64,000 bases of DNA from Vitellaria paradoxa (GCA_019916065.1 CM034236.1:53782690-53846689), one strand, 5' to 3'; positions 9,430-22,076 are shown, numbered from the stretch's first letter. Translations and numbers: made by a program. Notes: generated by a model not told the origin, from the letters alone.

Positions 9430-11768
9430 TCACTTGGCAGAGGCTGTGGCTGGGTTGAGCTCATCCCAAGCTTCAATCCATGTGACCATAGCATCAGCCA
9501 GCTTGACAAAGTAATCATCAACCTTCCCAAGCTTATCCTTGACATGCTTGGATAGTTCAATGTAGCATTGTTGGACAGTGGTGCAGTCCTTTGGGAGGCT
9601 CACTGCTTGGAAGAATGGGATGATTTCTTCTTGCCAAAATATGCCTTTGTACTCCTTCCTTAGGTTCACAAATGGGTTGCTGGCTTTGCTGTGCCAGATG
9701 TATGGCAGCCCTGTCTTGACTCCCAATCCCAAATGGTCACATATCACCTAAGAAACCAACATTAATCAGATATTGGTAATTGTTTTTCTTAATGTAAAGG
9801 GAAATGCATGTTTCAAAACCAGATATATATATATATATATATATTTTCCCAGAAAGTTGAACCACAATAATATATCAATGGCATTTGAATAATACTACTA
9901 TAATGTAGATGTGTTGTTCTATGAAAGAACACTCTGAATAAGTTTCTGTAAAACTCGGTTGTGTTAAATTAACAAAATTTTAGAAAATAAAATGGCAGCC
10001 AAAGGAAGAAAAAGTACCTTGACACACCAGCCAGCCCACATATCATCGTAGCGTCCAATTGGCTGACCCTCGCCCATGAGACCAAAGTACATAGCAGGGC
10101 CAACAAGATCACGGTTGAACGCAAGATTCATGCCACACATGGGGAAGAGGGTGCCTTTTGGGATTGTCAAAACTGCATCCACAAACCTATAAAATAAAAA
10201 TGAAGAGTTGAGAATCAGAATCCATCATTCATATTGTAAGTAGAAGATTATCATTTAAGTTGATTGGAAACCTAGTGTTTCTCTCAAGAGGTTTCACAAG
10301 CTGGGTAGGTGCATCATAATCTGGGATGTTGAGCCAGAGGCCATGAGAAACAGCAGTTGGAACACCCTCACGCAAGCTAAAAGGGTATCCACGGACAAAA
10401 TCTGCACCCTCTCGGAATGGATCGTACAGGGTGTTGAAGAAGTTGGGAGTTGATGGGCAGAGAAGGTTCTTAATGTGCTGCGCAAGGGCATTTATCTCTT
10501 TGCCAGATGGGTCTTTTGCAACCTAAGCATAAAAAAAACATATGGATTTCACAACATTAAGAGCCGAATAAAACTAACCACAACTGAAACAAATTGATAA
10601 TTTAACTCTGAAAAGAAAAGTACTGCCAGATATTTAAAAGAAGATGAGTCAAACAGCTGCTATCAAGCTAAAAAAAAGGGGGGTGGTCAAGCACAGTTCT
10701 ACAGTTGTCATTTCAAGGTATAGAAGAATTGATGTATTTCACATAATACTATTTAATAATTCAAAATGAACTTAGAACAAATTTTAGCGCATCTATTTAC
10801 AAACAAAATAATGTTTATGAGATGGAAAAGCTATTAAAAAAAAAATCCAACTCGCCCTACCATTAGAATAATTCGAATTGCTTTTTCAGATTCAAGGGCA
10901 AAATGTCAGTTGAAACAAGAACTCGGATAAATAAACCAAATGCATAGACAATTTCAAACTCACACAAACGGTGGTTGTATAAACTGACTATTTGCAATCA
11001 GGACATGGCATATTCCAATTATATTCCATGATATCAAAAAGATAATTGTATCTGCATAATCACCCATTAAACAAGTTATTCAAATTTCAACAAGAGAGTT
11101 CTTCCAACAGTTAGGAAACCCCATCATGAACTGTGTCTTTGGACCATCCTTAACTTTTATTTTACTCACAAAACAATGTAGATCAAATTGATGCTAAAAC
11201 TCTATAAAGAAAAACAAATTTAAAAAAAAAAAAAGAGAGTCATGATCAACAACAGATCTATAAAACTTGAAGAATAACTCCTCCCCTCCAAACATCAACT
11301 CCCCAATCACGTTTGTGTGTGTCTCTGTGTGTGTGTGTGTATAGCGTGCATGTATGCATGTAAGGTGGTGATATTATGATATATGATTCAAGATTTAAAC
11401 TTTATCACTAAGAAACCAAAACCCAGATAGAAAAACCCCAAAATTAGAGGACTCACGAAGCAGTCGTCGTCAATTGTGAAGATATACTTCTTCTTGGACA
11501 TCATGTACCCAAAGCAGCGACAAGCAGAATCCTTGAACGAAATGCAAGAGGCCTTGGGACCCAGAATCCTGTTAATATCATTCCTATTATAGAGCTCGTA
11601 ATCGAAACCATCGGGGACCTTGATGGTCTTCGACGGGTCACCGTCCTGGATGATGATGAGATGGTAGGGCTCAAAGAACGGCCTCCACATCTCGAGGAAA
11701 TCGAGGTTCCGAATCGTGGGTATGACGATGTCGAGCTCATCTTTCAGTTGGGGCGTCGAAGCAGCCAT
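9430..11768 (-). CDS. RGP: reversibly glycosylated polypeptide / UDP-arabinopyranose mutase
   Basis: Role (family knowledge): interconverts UDP-arabinopyranose and UDP-arabinofuranose at the cytosolic face of the Golgi, feeding arabinan, arabinoxylan and glycoprotein synthesis; it works as homo- or hetero-complexes. Seen: four exons on the minus strand, 11457-11768, 10272-10522, 10018-10186 and 9430-9747. All have GT-AG introns and sum to 1050 nt (349 aa), the family's usual length. Residues 10-40 read [20 protein letters not shown].... IDDDC at 99-103 is the DXD-like nucleotide-sugar/metal site at the end of exon 1. [16 protein letters not shown] and [12 protein letters not shown] follow in exons 3-4, and the C-terminus is [11 protein letters not shown]. 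Start: the ATG at 11768; the open frame further upstream has no good family match. No signal peptide or membrane segment, as expected. The class is clear, but which RGP1-4 paralogue it is cannot be told from sequence alone. Confidence 0.95.
10523..11456 (-). other. intron 1 of the RGP gene
   Basis: 934-bp intron with donor GTGAGT at 11456 and acceptor TTAG at 10523. It contains (GT/TC)-rich simple sequence near 11310-11345 and nothing else recognisable. Confidence 0.8.
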
Positions 11769-14700
11769 GAGATATAGAAAGAGAGAGAAGCGTTTCGAGT
11801 TTGAAACAGAGAGGCTGTGTGGGCATAAATAGGATTCGGCACGTGCGAGAGCAGGGCGGAAACGCGCCGGAGGCGAATGAATACACACCGCAGAGGACTT
11901 GTTCGTTGTCCGGTGTAATTGGGATGCCTTGAGTTTTATTTGTGTGGTCTGTTCTACCAAGAGTCCTTCCTTTTCTCAATGTATATGATTTTTCTTTAAT
12001 TTTATTGGACCTCGTATTCCATCTAAATTCAACCATATACGTGGTTGCAAATTGTTTGGTTTCAACAATTAATTTCAAAGATTACTACATTTTTTTTCAA
12101 ATATTTATAAAACTTTTATTTTAAAAAATATTAGAGACGCAATCATTAATAAAATTAAACGCTGACATTTAACATGATAATTAAAACGCTGACACGAACA
12201 GACGTTCAAGTGACAAGTTTTTTAAGCATTTTAAAGTGTCTAATTTAAAAATAATAATAGACACGTCAAATTAAAAGATAAGACTTGAATGTGTTTAAGT
12301 AATGCAAATTTTTTTTATGTTTATAAATTACTGATTTAAACAATAATGTATATATCATAATTAAAAAAATGATGATACATTAACAAGGCTAATGTTGTAA
12401 GATTAGAGGGTTTTTCAATCATCCATAAAGTGTCTGATTTAAAAAAAAAAATAATGCACGTCATAATTAAAAAAAGAAATAAAAATTAGACATTAGATAT
12501 GCTTAAGTGGTATATGGGTTTTTAAGTATTCATAGAGTTTTTAATATAATACAATTAAAAATTATAGATAGGCCATTGAAAAAAAAAAAGCCAAATTTAT
12601 ATAGTTAATGTGACAATATAAATTTTTTTAATTATAGCATGTCTAGTAATTTTAATTTTTTAAATATTTTTTTGAATTTTGGAGAAACTCATGTCACTTA
12701 AACATGTCCACGTGTTTCTTGTTTAATTATGATGTGTTTATTATTAATTTTAAGTCAAATACTTTATAAAATTTTGAAAAACTTGAGTCATTTAAACTTA
12801 TCTACGTGTTATCATTTTCTTAATTATCATGTTAGTATTTTATTTAAGTGTGTCAATATATCCTATTTTATTAATTCTTATTATTCTGAATTTTTTTAAT
12901 TGAAAACTTTAAAAATAGTTGGAAAAATTATAGATGATAATTATAAAATATACACAATTTTACAAAATAATATATATATATATATAGTATGAGGCGAGGG
13001 TTTTTATAAACCATGCAAGGATGTTATCTGCCTCATCATCGTTCAAATGCTCGAATTCCAAAAGCAAAAGCAAGGGTAATTTTGTCTTTAAATGTGGAGT
13101 GATGGGGGCTTTGTGTGGACTATGGAGTGAAATCGAATTTATTTCCATCCCAAAAAAATTATATAAATAAAATATATTTTGACAAATTTATTTTAGTCAG
13201 AATTCCTAGCTAGTAGATTTTTGGATAACATTATCCAATAATTCACTACAACCTTCGATATAATTTCTGTCACTAACAAATTTTTTATTGAATTGAATTT
13301 GGTATTTGTAAATACAGTTTTTTTTTTAGAAATTATATTACATATAATAGGATTAAATTTGGCATTTTTAAAATTAATTTAATTTTACTTTAGTTCCAAA
13401 TATTGAAATTTTAATTTAGTCCTTAAATTCAAATAAGTGTCTCAAATACAAAATTTTATTTATCATATTATTTCAATTTAATTCCTCATTTTAAAAATTA
13501 AATCAATTCTAAGAGTGAGGTGTTTCCTAACGGAGTGTAAAAGTTTTAAAATTTAATTACAAACGTTGCAATAATGTTTCGATTGTAATAATGTCCAAAT
13601 TTAGCCGAGTTGTAGTTTCTGTTTATTTTAATACAAAATATTTTTAAGAAAAATATTTTAACTTATATCTTGTGACAATATTTTTTAAAAATTAAATAAA
13701 TATGTTTTTAAAAAATATTTTATATTAAAACAAATGAAGCTCTAATTAAATTAAAAATACTTTCTTTTCATATGTTAGTTGACAAGAGCTGTGAAGTTAG
13801 ACTTGAGTTTTGGTCAAAGTTGAACACATTGCATAATACAGTTACTATTTCTAATTAATAATATGTTTGCCACATCATCACAGCTATTCGGCTAGGAGTG
13901 TGAACGAACTGATAATTGACTGGTTCATGCTCATTCATTGTCTGTAAAATTTGGGCTTGGCTTATTCAACATAGAAAAGCAAGTCTAAGGTAGTGTTTGG
14001 AGAGAGCAACTGACTACTCAACTTTTAACTATTTAATTTTTTTTTTTTAAATAATTAAATTTATCCTCTTACATTTAAAATTTTTTTAAATTATAAAAAA
14101 TAAAAATATTAAATTAACAAAAAGTTAAAAAATTAATTTTTTTATAACTAATTTTTTTTTTTTTTTTTTGGCTTCTTAGACGGACACCCAGTTCATTAGG
14201 CTGGAGACTCGACTCGTTCTGCCGACTCGTGTATTTTGGAATAAATGTGATTTCAAACACTGTAAAATATCGATTCAACTCTGATTTCTTTGCATATATC
14301 AAGCATTATTATATAATACATATATATTTAATATCTTATAAATATTACATATTTAATCAACTGAACCCAAACTTTAGCAAGCCAAGTCCAATAATGTACG
14401 AACTCAACTCGTTCATTACTAAAGTCGAGTTATGCTTGCCTTCGCTCAACACTGGACCCGACCCATTTGTGTCCAAGGTTTTCACTAGCAAAGTGGGCCT
14501 GTAGCCCATGGCCTGCTCAAAGCCAGACTATCATTTGATGAAAGGAAAAAAAAAAAATTTCAAAAATGGAACAATACAAATGCTTAAATTACATATTAAA
14601 GGGCACTGGCTTCGACCTATTAAGTGTCTGTCTTTTTAACAAATAAATGTGGCTCAATATTAAATTTCTTCTCTTTAAATCGAATTACAAGCCCTCAAAA

Positions 14701-15001
14701 ACTTTTATTTACAGAACAGAAAAATTCCATCGGTCCCATTATTGTTGCCATAAAACTTTTGAAACCTCTAAAATTTTTTAAAATTTATTCACTTTTTATC
14801 TCACTGGACGAATAACGAACCTACAACTTATCTCATTTTTTATCACTCCAAACACACACTGAAGTAATATCTTGAAAGTTTGCCACCAAATATGCAAAAT
14901 CCCTAATCTGTTAGAACAAATGATTGTACATCTTGTTCCCCTGTAATGTGCTATATTTCTTCTGTACATAACAATTCTGTACATAACAAAAGGGTGATGA
15001 A
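11769..15001. other. AT-rich intergenic DNA between RGP and CYP85A
   Basis: 11769-11950 probably holds the 5' UTR and promoter of RGP, with a weak TATA-like TATTTATG on the minus strand near 11825. The remaining 3 kb is AT-rich and has an (AT) tract near 12969-12986. Near 14820-14870 there is the end of a small TIR repeat (TTTTTATCACTCCAAACACAC). No exon is supported. Confidence 0.5.
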
Positions 15002-18000
15002 TTAGCAACTTGAAACCCTAATGTGGAGCCCCTTTGGTGCTTCAACTCTTGGAAATTTCATTAGCTTGTCTCCTCCAACTTCTTCCCATCTGCAAATTAG
15101 AAGACAAATCACATTTAGTGAAATTATATTAAAGATCAAACCCCCCCCCCCCCAATATAAGAAGAATTTTAATTCTAATTCAAGATCAATAATTTAATTA
15201 CCTATATTTAGTTACAAAATAATGAAGGAATGTAGAAATTTCTAATATTCCCAGTTCCTTTCCTGGGCACTGCCTAGTACCTCCGCCAAATATAAACAAG
15301 TAGCTCTGGGTCTCCAAACTTTTGTCCTGAATTTTTACCATTCATGGTTAAAGTAAGTAAATTTACTACTTGGATGACCATATTACAATGAAATTAAGCT
15401 AAGCAAAACACAATTTAAAAAAATAATTATGAATTAATTACCATCCATCTCCACGGGTTGAAGGTTAACGGGTCGGGATATAGACGCGGGTCATAATTAA
15501 TCTCCCTTGTATAAACATATATTCTCCATCCTTCGGGAATAACAAATCCTGCAAAATAAAAATAAATAAAATAAAATACATAACTTTGCCTATTATATGC
15601 TAACAATTTGTATGGACAAATTGGCCCATCTCAGATCATATCAACATAAGACATGAAAATCTGAGCTTGCTCTCTTCTTCTATATAAATCATATAGTTTT
15701 CAATTATTCATTTTAGAACAAGAAGTGGGGGGGGGGGGTCTTTGATAGAATGTTCTCGCTGGAATGGTGGGTGTACCATGTGGATCATGATAGGGCAGGG
15801 CCCACTTCGAAAGCTACCACCGATCCCAAATCCACTATGCCTTCGTTTGATCTTTGTTATAAACAGATGACAATCTCTCAACATTTTTTCAAATTTTTAA
15901 AATTATTCATTTTTATTTTATCTTATCTTTTATCATTTCAAACACACTCTATATTTTCTGTTTATATTTTTTTCAAGAAAATAATATTTTATTCAAACTC
16001 CATATTTAAAAAAAAAAAAAAAAAACATTTGATACTAAAAGACGTGATAATAACATTATAATAAAATTACATTGCAGTAGATTGTTCACAATAATACTAC
16101 ATTATTCTGATCTAAAATTTTAAAAAAATAAATAAATATTTAAAAATAAACCTATTATTTAGTATTAATTTTCTTTATTATTATTATTATTTTGGGTATG
16201 TTTAGTACATCAAATTTTGATAAAAATTTCTAAAAATTTCTATTATATTTTTAAATATTCTTACTTTTTTGAAGTTAGAAAAAATTTTAGTACCTTTAAA
16301 AAAAATAGATACTGGAATTCGATTAATTAAATAACAAAAAATTTTTTACCATTCTCACTACGGACTCTGAAACTATCGAATGACACCCACAACACTCACT
16401 GTGACTTTTTTTCTGGGTTGCAGAAACATTTTCAATTGATTCACGCAACTAACTTCTATCCAAACGGATTATAAAATTCATTTCAAGTTCGGTTTGGTTT
16501 CCGAAGAGACCATGATTGATTCAAAATTTTAAATCCGTTCAAATGTAAGAAATTCAATCCGCCAATCCGTCAGAACGAAAATCTTATTATTCATATCCAA
16601 AAAATGCAATTTGAGATATAAGCACCAAACACAAAAAATTTCTCTAAACCACATTTTTTTCATTTTATCTCATTTTTTATCACTAGACACACTCTAATAG
16701 AAAAGTCCCTCTAAGACTACTTAAGTCAGAACAAAAAGACCAGCAACGAAGCTTCACATGAATATGCTGTGAACTTACCATTTAGTTCCATGTCTCGGGT
16801 TGTCTTCCTTAAAACCCCATTAACAATTGTAGCTAATCTTGATGTCTCAAAGATTACCTGCACCATAAAAATCAAAAGAAAATTAAATTTGCTGACTTTG
16901 CCTCCTTTATAGCCTTGGGCCTTGTTTATCAAGAAGTAACTGATAACTCACTTATCAACTATTACCTTTTTAACTTTTTTTTTTTTTTAATGGGCAATAA
17001 TTTTCTTTTAAATTTTTAAGGATAAAAATATTAAATTAACAAAAAAATAAAAAATTATCTATTAAAAAATTAATTTTTTCGTTTCCCCTATTAGTAGCTA
17101 ATTATCAAAAAAAAAAAAAAAAAACAAATTATTTTACTTCCCAACCCAAGCCTTATAATAATTGGAATTGCAAATCAATACTTACCGCGCGTGTAAGGGG
17201 CATTGCCTTGTAATCATTCCAGTTGATTGGTTCCTCTGGCCTTTTTCTTTCTCTAATTGCCAAATGTTCTCTCTGTACAGTTAAAAAGGCCGTTAGATTT
17301 TCGAGCACTGGAAGAGGTTAAAAAAAAAAAATACATGTTCTTTAATATGTTGGTTGGGGACTCACTCTGAGTTCTTGAAGGACATCGGGGTGGTCATGGA
17401 GATACTTGACAGCCATCATTGAAGTAGTCGAAACAGTCTCGTACCCAGAGTACAAAATTGTGATCATTTGATCAATTATCTCTTCATCAGTTAGTTTGTA
17501 TCTATTTTCATCACCATTCATTAGGATATCAAGCATGTCATGTTGGGTTTCTTTGGAAGCTCTTCTGTCCTTCACGAGTCCTCCCAACATGCTGGTAATA
17601 TTCTTCCTTGCCTGTTAAATATCATATACATATATACATATATATATATATATACATATATCAGTCTCTTGCGCGCGCGCGCACACACACACATGTATAT
17701 ATACATGCCTAAATGCTCATATAAACTGCAAGGGACAGGTGAATAAATTGTACCTGAAGCCCCCTCCGGTAGTTTGTGCCGGGAAGGTTGATTGGGAGCG
17801 AAAGGGTCCCCAACACCAGCTTAAAGAACTCAGGCATGAATTTCTGAGATATTGAGACCAATTCACTGCCGGCAATTTGGTTAAGGGATGAGACAAGTGC
17901 CATCTGCAGAGGAAAAATGAGGAACATAAGTTTTCTGTTAAAAACAGAGGAGCATTATTGTGCCTCTTTTTGTGTGTTCTGAATGTTTGACTGAAACAGA

Positions 18001-18941
18001 CCTCTTTGGTCTTTTCTTGAATGTCGATAACTTTGTCATCCCAATTGCTGAGGTGGGATCTCATGAAATGGTCGATTTTGGGCAAAAGTTGGTCTCTGAT
18101 CAAGGAGGGGCTAACCAGAGCAAGCAATGCCCCTCTCATGTACTTGTGGGTGGAGCCGTGGACTGCTGCAATGTTGCATTTACCCAAGATGTCTAGCATG
18201 GATTTTGGATACCCAGGAACAAGCCCTTTTGCTTCATTCATCAGGATATATCTGTTCAATTCTGGATCCATTGAAACTATGGTAGGGCAGCCCAGGACGT
18301 GGGATTTGAAAAAACTACCATACCTGTCATTAGTCATGACAAAATAAACATTAGTACAGAGTTTACATAGCAAACCAAGATAAGCTTTCAATTAACAAAT
18401 AAACCAGTGGAAAATTTTTGTTTTAATGATGACTCTGCGTGAGAAGATTGCCTGATGTTATATATATTGAGAAGCTATTGAACTTGGATTCCATACTTAA
18501 CAGTAAGAGCTTAATGGTTTTAATAGTGGTCTGTGCTTGTCCATCATAAATCAGCAGTGTTTGAAAAGCTCACAGAGCTAATTAAAAGGTTCAAAAAGTA
18601 ATAAAGCTTGAATAAAAGGAGTGTAACCACAGGAGCAAAGTGAACAGCAAAACTTTCTAGGCCACTAACAAGAAAAGGTAAAACAGAGAGCAAGCAGCAA
18701 AACCCTTTCAACCGAGGGAAAAGAGCCCAAAAAAGACTCACCTTGCTCTTTGGTTCTTCATGAAGTTTGGACCCTGTTTTAGAAACTCGGTAGTCTCCCC
18801 AAAAACTGGCCAACCCATTGTACCAGGAGGCAAGCCTTTCTTCCTGTACTTCACTTCATTCCACCTCAACAAAGCCGTGCACAAACAAAGCCCCAAAACA
18901 ACCCCAAGAACCACCACCAATACGGCCATTGTTGCTTCCAA
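15002..18941 (-). CDS. CYP85A1: cytochrome P450 CYP85A, brassinosteroid C-6 oxidase
   Basis: Role (family knowledge): ER-bound P450 that oxidises 6-deoxo brassinosteroids, turning 6-deoxocastasterone into castasterone; some CYP85A members also make brassinolide. Seen: nine exons on the minus strand, 18742-18941, 18002-18323, 17754-17903, 17366-17611, 17186-17272, 16779-16857, 15442-15548, 15202-15326 and 15002-15089. All introns are GT-AG and the total is 1404 nt (467 aa), close to Arabidopsis CYP85A1. N-terminal membrane anchor about 5-24, then the proline hinge LPPGTMGWPVFGETTEF. I-helix SGYETV at 279-284, ExxR as ETSR 339-342, PERF-region FNPWRW, and heme loop FGGGTRQCPG with Cys417. NRYILMNE, GLVPGYP and YVYTREINYD are CYP85 signatures. 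No catalytic residue is missing. Castasterone- versus brassinolide-forming activity cannot be judged from sequence. The 1.23-kb intron 6 holds a transposon copy. Confidence 0.96.
15549..16778 (-). other. intron 6 of CYP85A, enlarged by repeats
   Basis: 1230 bp against 100-420 bp for the other introns of this gene. It contains a G12 tract at 15727-15738, a TIR-like end at about 15925-15955 (ATCATTTCAAACACACTC) and the element at 16195-16696. Confidence 0.85.
16195..16696 (-). mobile_element. non-autonomous TIR element, about 500 bp, inside CYP85A intron 6
   Basis: Read on the minus strand, it matches the element at 32391-32903 over its whole length and in the same order: GAGATAAAATG, GTGTTTGGTGC, AACGGATT, a GTCACAGTGAGTG-like block, GTCATTCGATAGTTT, TAATCGAATTC and a terminal ATTTTTA...ATCAAA. 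It has no coding capacity. The superfamily is unclear because I could not fix a target duplication. Confidence 0.65.
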
Positions 18942-20848
18942 GAAGCTCTAAACCCGCTTGAAAGAGAGCTGTATTTGGATGGTATGGGGTTGCTCTAGTT
19001 TCAATTTGTGAGAAAAGTCGTCCTCATGTGTGTATATAGAGAACCCTGTGGAGAAGGAAACCATATATGCAGAGAGAGATGGGGAGAGAGAGAGAGAGAG
19101 AGAGAGGCCCATACATACAGACAAAGAACCATGCACCCTACAGTAGGAGAGGGACCCTAGTCTCAAACCCCAAGGGATAAAAGATCAATCCAGGTAAATT
19201 AATGGCAATAATTTTGTCAGTTTTTACTGTGCAAACTGCTTGACTCCCAACAGGGCATCCAAGATCCTCCCCTTCCAAGAAAAAAGACTTTACTAAAATA
19301 TTATGATTCATCTGCCGACTGACTGACGTGTGTGCATATTCACAGAGTACATAATTATTTTCTATAATCAAATTTAAAGCTATTCGACTCCAGCTTCTGC
19401 GAATCTGCGATCAAGTTTATTTAAAATAAATTAATGTTTTATATTATTATATCTACAGAGTCAAATTATTATCCAACTTGACACCAACAAGTAATTTGAT
19501 TTCTTTTACAGTTTATAACAATATAAATATTGAATTATACAGCTTTAATTTAATAATTTGGGTATAGATTTTTCTTCTATAATATATATATATATATATG
19601 CCTAAAGATGAGGGTTATGTACTCTGGCAGGATATATATATAAATATTTACACACACGAAGAGGCACATGCACACCGCCCCAAAGAAGTTCGAAGAAAAA
19701 AGCAGCTCCCAGATTCACTGTGGTTCACATGTCAATCAACAAGATCTGCTCATAGCCATGGGAATTACACAAGAAACCCACCATTTGAAGATAAAAGGAA
19801 ACCAAGATTGGTTCTGGTTCTAATCTAACCGCGACTTTGGAGCCCGGGCTTGACCAATGGACTTTAAAGATAGATTTCCAAAAGTGATCAAAGTAAATCC
19901 CAATTTCAATTAGTTTTTGGAGCCTTGCGAGGAGGAAAAAGAAAAAGGAATAAAGAGGACTTACTTTTCTCTAATTAATGTCAATCCAATTAAAATGATT
20001 AGGTGGAGCAATGGAAATGAGATAAATACTGTTCCACTCATCACATCGAATTGGCTCAGAATGATTGGTGAATTTTTTTTTAAGATTTTCCTTCGGATTA
20101 ACCTTAAAATTACCAAGCTGCCCTCCACACGCGCATATTTCTTTTGGGGACATGGGGATCTTGCAATTCTTGCACAAGTGCTTGGAAAAGTTTTGTGGGT
20201 CTTAATTCTATGAAAGAAACCGTGACGACCAGTTCTGCCAGCTTTCAATATCGCATCGTTCGTAGGAACAACTTTCGTAAAAAGTTGGGCGTAAAGCTGA
20301 GGCGCAGCGAAATTAAATGGGAGAAAAATTAAAAAAATTAACAAAAAATTATTTTATTTTTTTTATAAACCAAACTTCCTGTATATTTGTTAAAAATTTC
20401 TCACATAGATTTGTAATAAAGGTTTGTTTGCTCGTATAAGAGATAAATTTAACTCCTCTTAATGTTTAAATTTTAAGATTGTGACCACCTCTTATGAGCT
20501 GTTGAACTTCTTAATACGATATCACAACAAAATTTTACTTAAGAAATGAATTTTCCATAGTTTAACACCTAAATTTTAGATTAATGCCTCCTCTTACATG
20601 TTGTTGGGTGATAGTATTCCATAATTTGCGGGTTGGCAATATTATAATTTTTGGTATAAATCTATTAGTTTTTGAAATTGGACGTTTGACAAAATACTAA
20701 ATTTTGTTTTTTTCTCCTCAATGTCAAAATTTACTCGATTTAAATGTTGTCAAAATTTTTATCAAAACACACAAAAACTTATCAAAAGTTGCTAAAAAAT
20801 TTACTAACTAAAACTTGTTACTTATTTTACCAAACATACAAAAAATTT
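18942..20848. other. upstream region of CYP85A and intergenic DNA
   Basis: 18942-19110 is 5' UTR and core promoter, with a (GA) tract at about 19082-19106. The rest has (TA) tracts near 19580-19600 and no supported gene. Open frames at 19598-19828 and 19917-20344 have no family resemblance. Confidence 0.5.
19032..19038 (-). promoter_or_regulatory. candidate TATA box of CYP85A
   Basis: TATATAC on the minus strand lies about 91 bases upstream of the ATG at 18941, giving a predicted short 5' UTR of about 60 bases. A (GA) run lies just upstream of it. Confidence 0.45.
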
Positions 20849-21120
20849 CACCTTGTAACAACCCACATTCCTATAATATAATATTGTCCACTTTGAGCTT
20901 AATAAACTGCTTCCCAGGAAGGTCACCCATCCTAGTATTGCCCTCATTGGAGCACGCTTAACCCTGAAGTTCTCATTAAATCCAGTGCCCTCGCGGTTTT
21001 AAAACGCGTTGTTCTTATATGGATATTAAATATTACATATATACTACTTCCTTTCATTACCCATGCGATGTGGGATAGAAAGTATTACTTCTCTGTTTCA
21101 CCTCTTACTTCACTCTCCCA

Positions 21121-21240
21121 CAGGTAGATCTCTCACAATCCTCCCCCCTTACAGGGCACGCGTCTTGCTTTACTCTCCCACAGGTAGATCCCTCACAATC
21201 CTCCCCCCTTACAAGGCACGCGTCCCCGCATGGGCTCCTG
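21121..21240. repeat. 60-bp tandem duplication at the LTR/PPT junction of the Cassandra-like element
   Basis: Two units with a period of exactly 60 (21121-21180, 21181-21240) share CAGGTAGATC, CTCACAATCCTCCCCCCTTACA and GGCACGCGTC. The polypurine tract and the LTR edge are therefore present twice. Confidence 0.85.
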
Positions 21241-21331
21241 CTTTACTCTCCGGCAGACAGAGTCCCTCACAGGCAGGTTTTTCCCACACGCGGGGGCCCA
21301 CGCCTGATCCCACATTTTCGGCTGGGTATTG

Positions 21332-21343
21332 GCTCTGATACCA
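21332..21343 (-). other. primer-binding site of the Cassandra-like TRIM
   Basis: TGGTATCAGAGC on the minus strand is complementary to the 3' end of plant initiator tRNA-Met and lies 2 bases from the 5' LTR. Confidence 0.85.
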
Positions 21344-21914
21344 TTTGTAATGACCCGAATTCCTATAGTATAATATTGTCCACTTTGGGCTTGGTAAGCT
21401 GCTTCCTAGAAGGTCACCCATCCTAGTGCCTTCACGGCTTAACCTTGGAATTTCTGCTGAATCCAGTGCTCTTACGGTTTTAAATCGCGTTATTTTTTTT
21501 TTGGAATATCAAATATTACATATATGTTACTTCATTTCACTACCCTAGCGATGTGGGATGGAAGGTATTATTTCTCTGCTTCACCTTCTACTTCACTATC
21601 TCGCAAGTAGAATCCCTCACAAGTAAGTCCCTCACACACCTATTAATTTTTAGCCAAAAAATGCTAAAAATTACTAAAAATTGGACTCCTAACCAATCCC
21701 TATTTGATGTAATTTTTTCAATTCAAATGTTATCAAATTACTATTACATCTTTTCATTTTTAACTAATATAACGTAAAAGAACAAAAATGTAATTTACAA
21801 TCTAAATATTAAAATTTGAAAAAATATTTGTAGCTATCCCAAAAAAAAAAAAAAAAACATGAAAAGTTATTAAAAATTTTTGCTATCAAACCCCCTTATT
21901 TTGCGTGGATGTAT

Positions 21915-22070
21915 GGGTGTGTTTGAAATGATAAAAAATAAAATAAAATGTAAGAAAGTGAGATAAGTTGTGGGTCCGTAATTTATGAAATAAGATAAAA
22001 AGTGAATAATTTTTAAAATTTTTTAAAAATTTTTTATTATTTTTTAGAGTTTTTTGTGTCACTCTAAACG
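21915..22070. repeat. MITE-like element of the GTGTTTGxAxTGATAAAAA family
   Basis: Begins GGTGTGTTTGAAATGATAAAAA and ends TGTCACTCTAAACG. Interior landmarks GAGATAAGTTGTGGGTCCGTAATTT and AAATAAGATAAAAAGTGAA recur in copies at about 27931, 31870 and 38099. Confidence 0.55.
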
Positions 22071-22073
22071 AAA

Positions 22074-22076
<3 letters not shown>

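Larger units (their letters stand above)
20854..21636 (-). mobile_element. Cassandra-like TRIM retrotransposon with 5S rRNA-derived LTRs
   Basis: Seen: a complete 783-bp element flanked by the 5-bp duplication CACCT (20849-20853 and 21637-21641). The two LTRs, 20854-21137 (3' LTR) and 21346-21636 (5' LTR), both begin TGTAA and end CTCACA on the plus strand. Just inside the 5' LTR is a perfect 12-nt primer-binding site, TGGTATCAGAGC on the minus strand (21332-21343), the initiator-Met tRNA type. A polypurine tract lies next to the 3' LTR (AAGGGGGGAGGATTG on minus, about 21138-21152). Each LTR contains a segment complementary to plant 5S rRNA (AAGGTCACCCATCCTAGT; the left one also has GAGCACGCTTAAC), in sense with the element. 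This is the hallmark of the Cassandra family. It has no coding capacity and needs trans-acting proteins. LTR divergence shows it is not recent. Confidence 0.88.

Noticed and set aside
11769..11960. N-terminal extension of the RGP protein
   Set aside because: The longer frame has no family resemblance and [13 protein letters not shown] at 11768 is a typical RGP start.
19598..19828. 76-codon plus-strand frame beginning MPKDEGYVLWQD
   Set aside because: It contains translated (TA) repeats, has no homology I recognise, and has no splice or promoter context.
20910..20990. 5S rRNA gene on the minus strand
   Set aside because: Only part of the 5S sequence is present and it lies inside an LTR with a primer-binding site and target duplications, so it is a Cassandra-like element, not a 5S gene.
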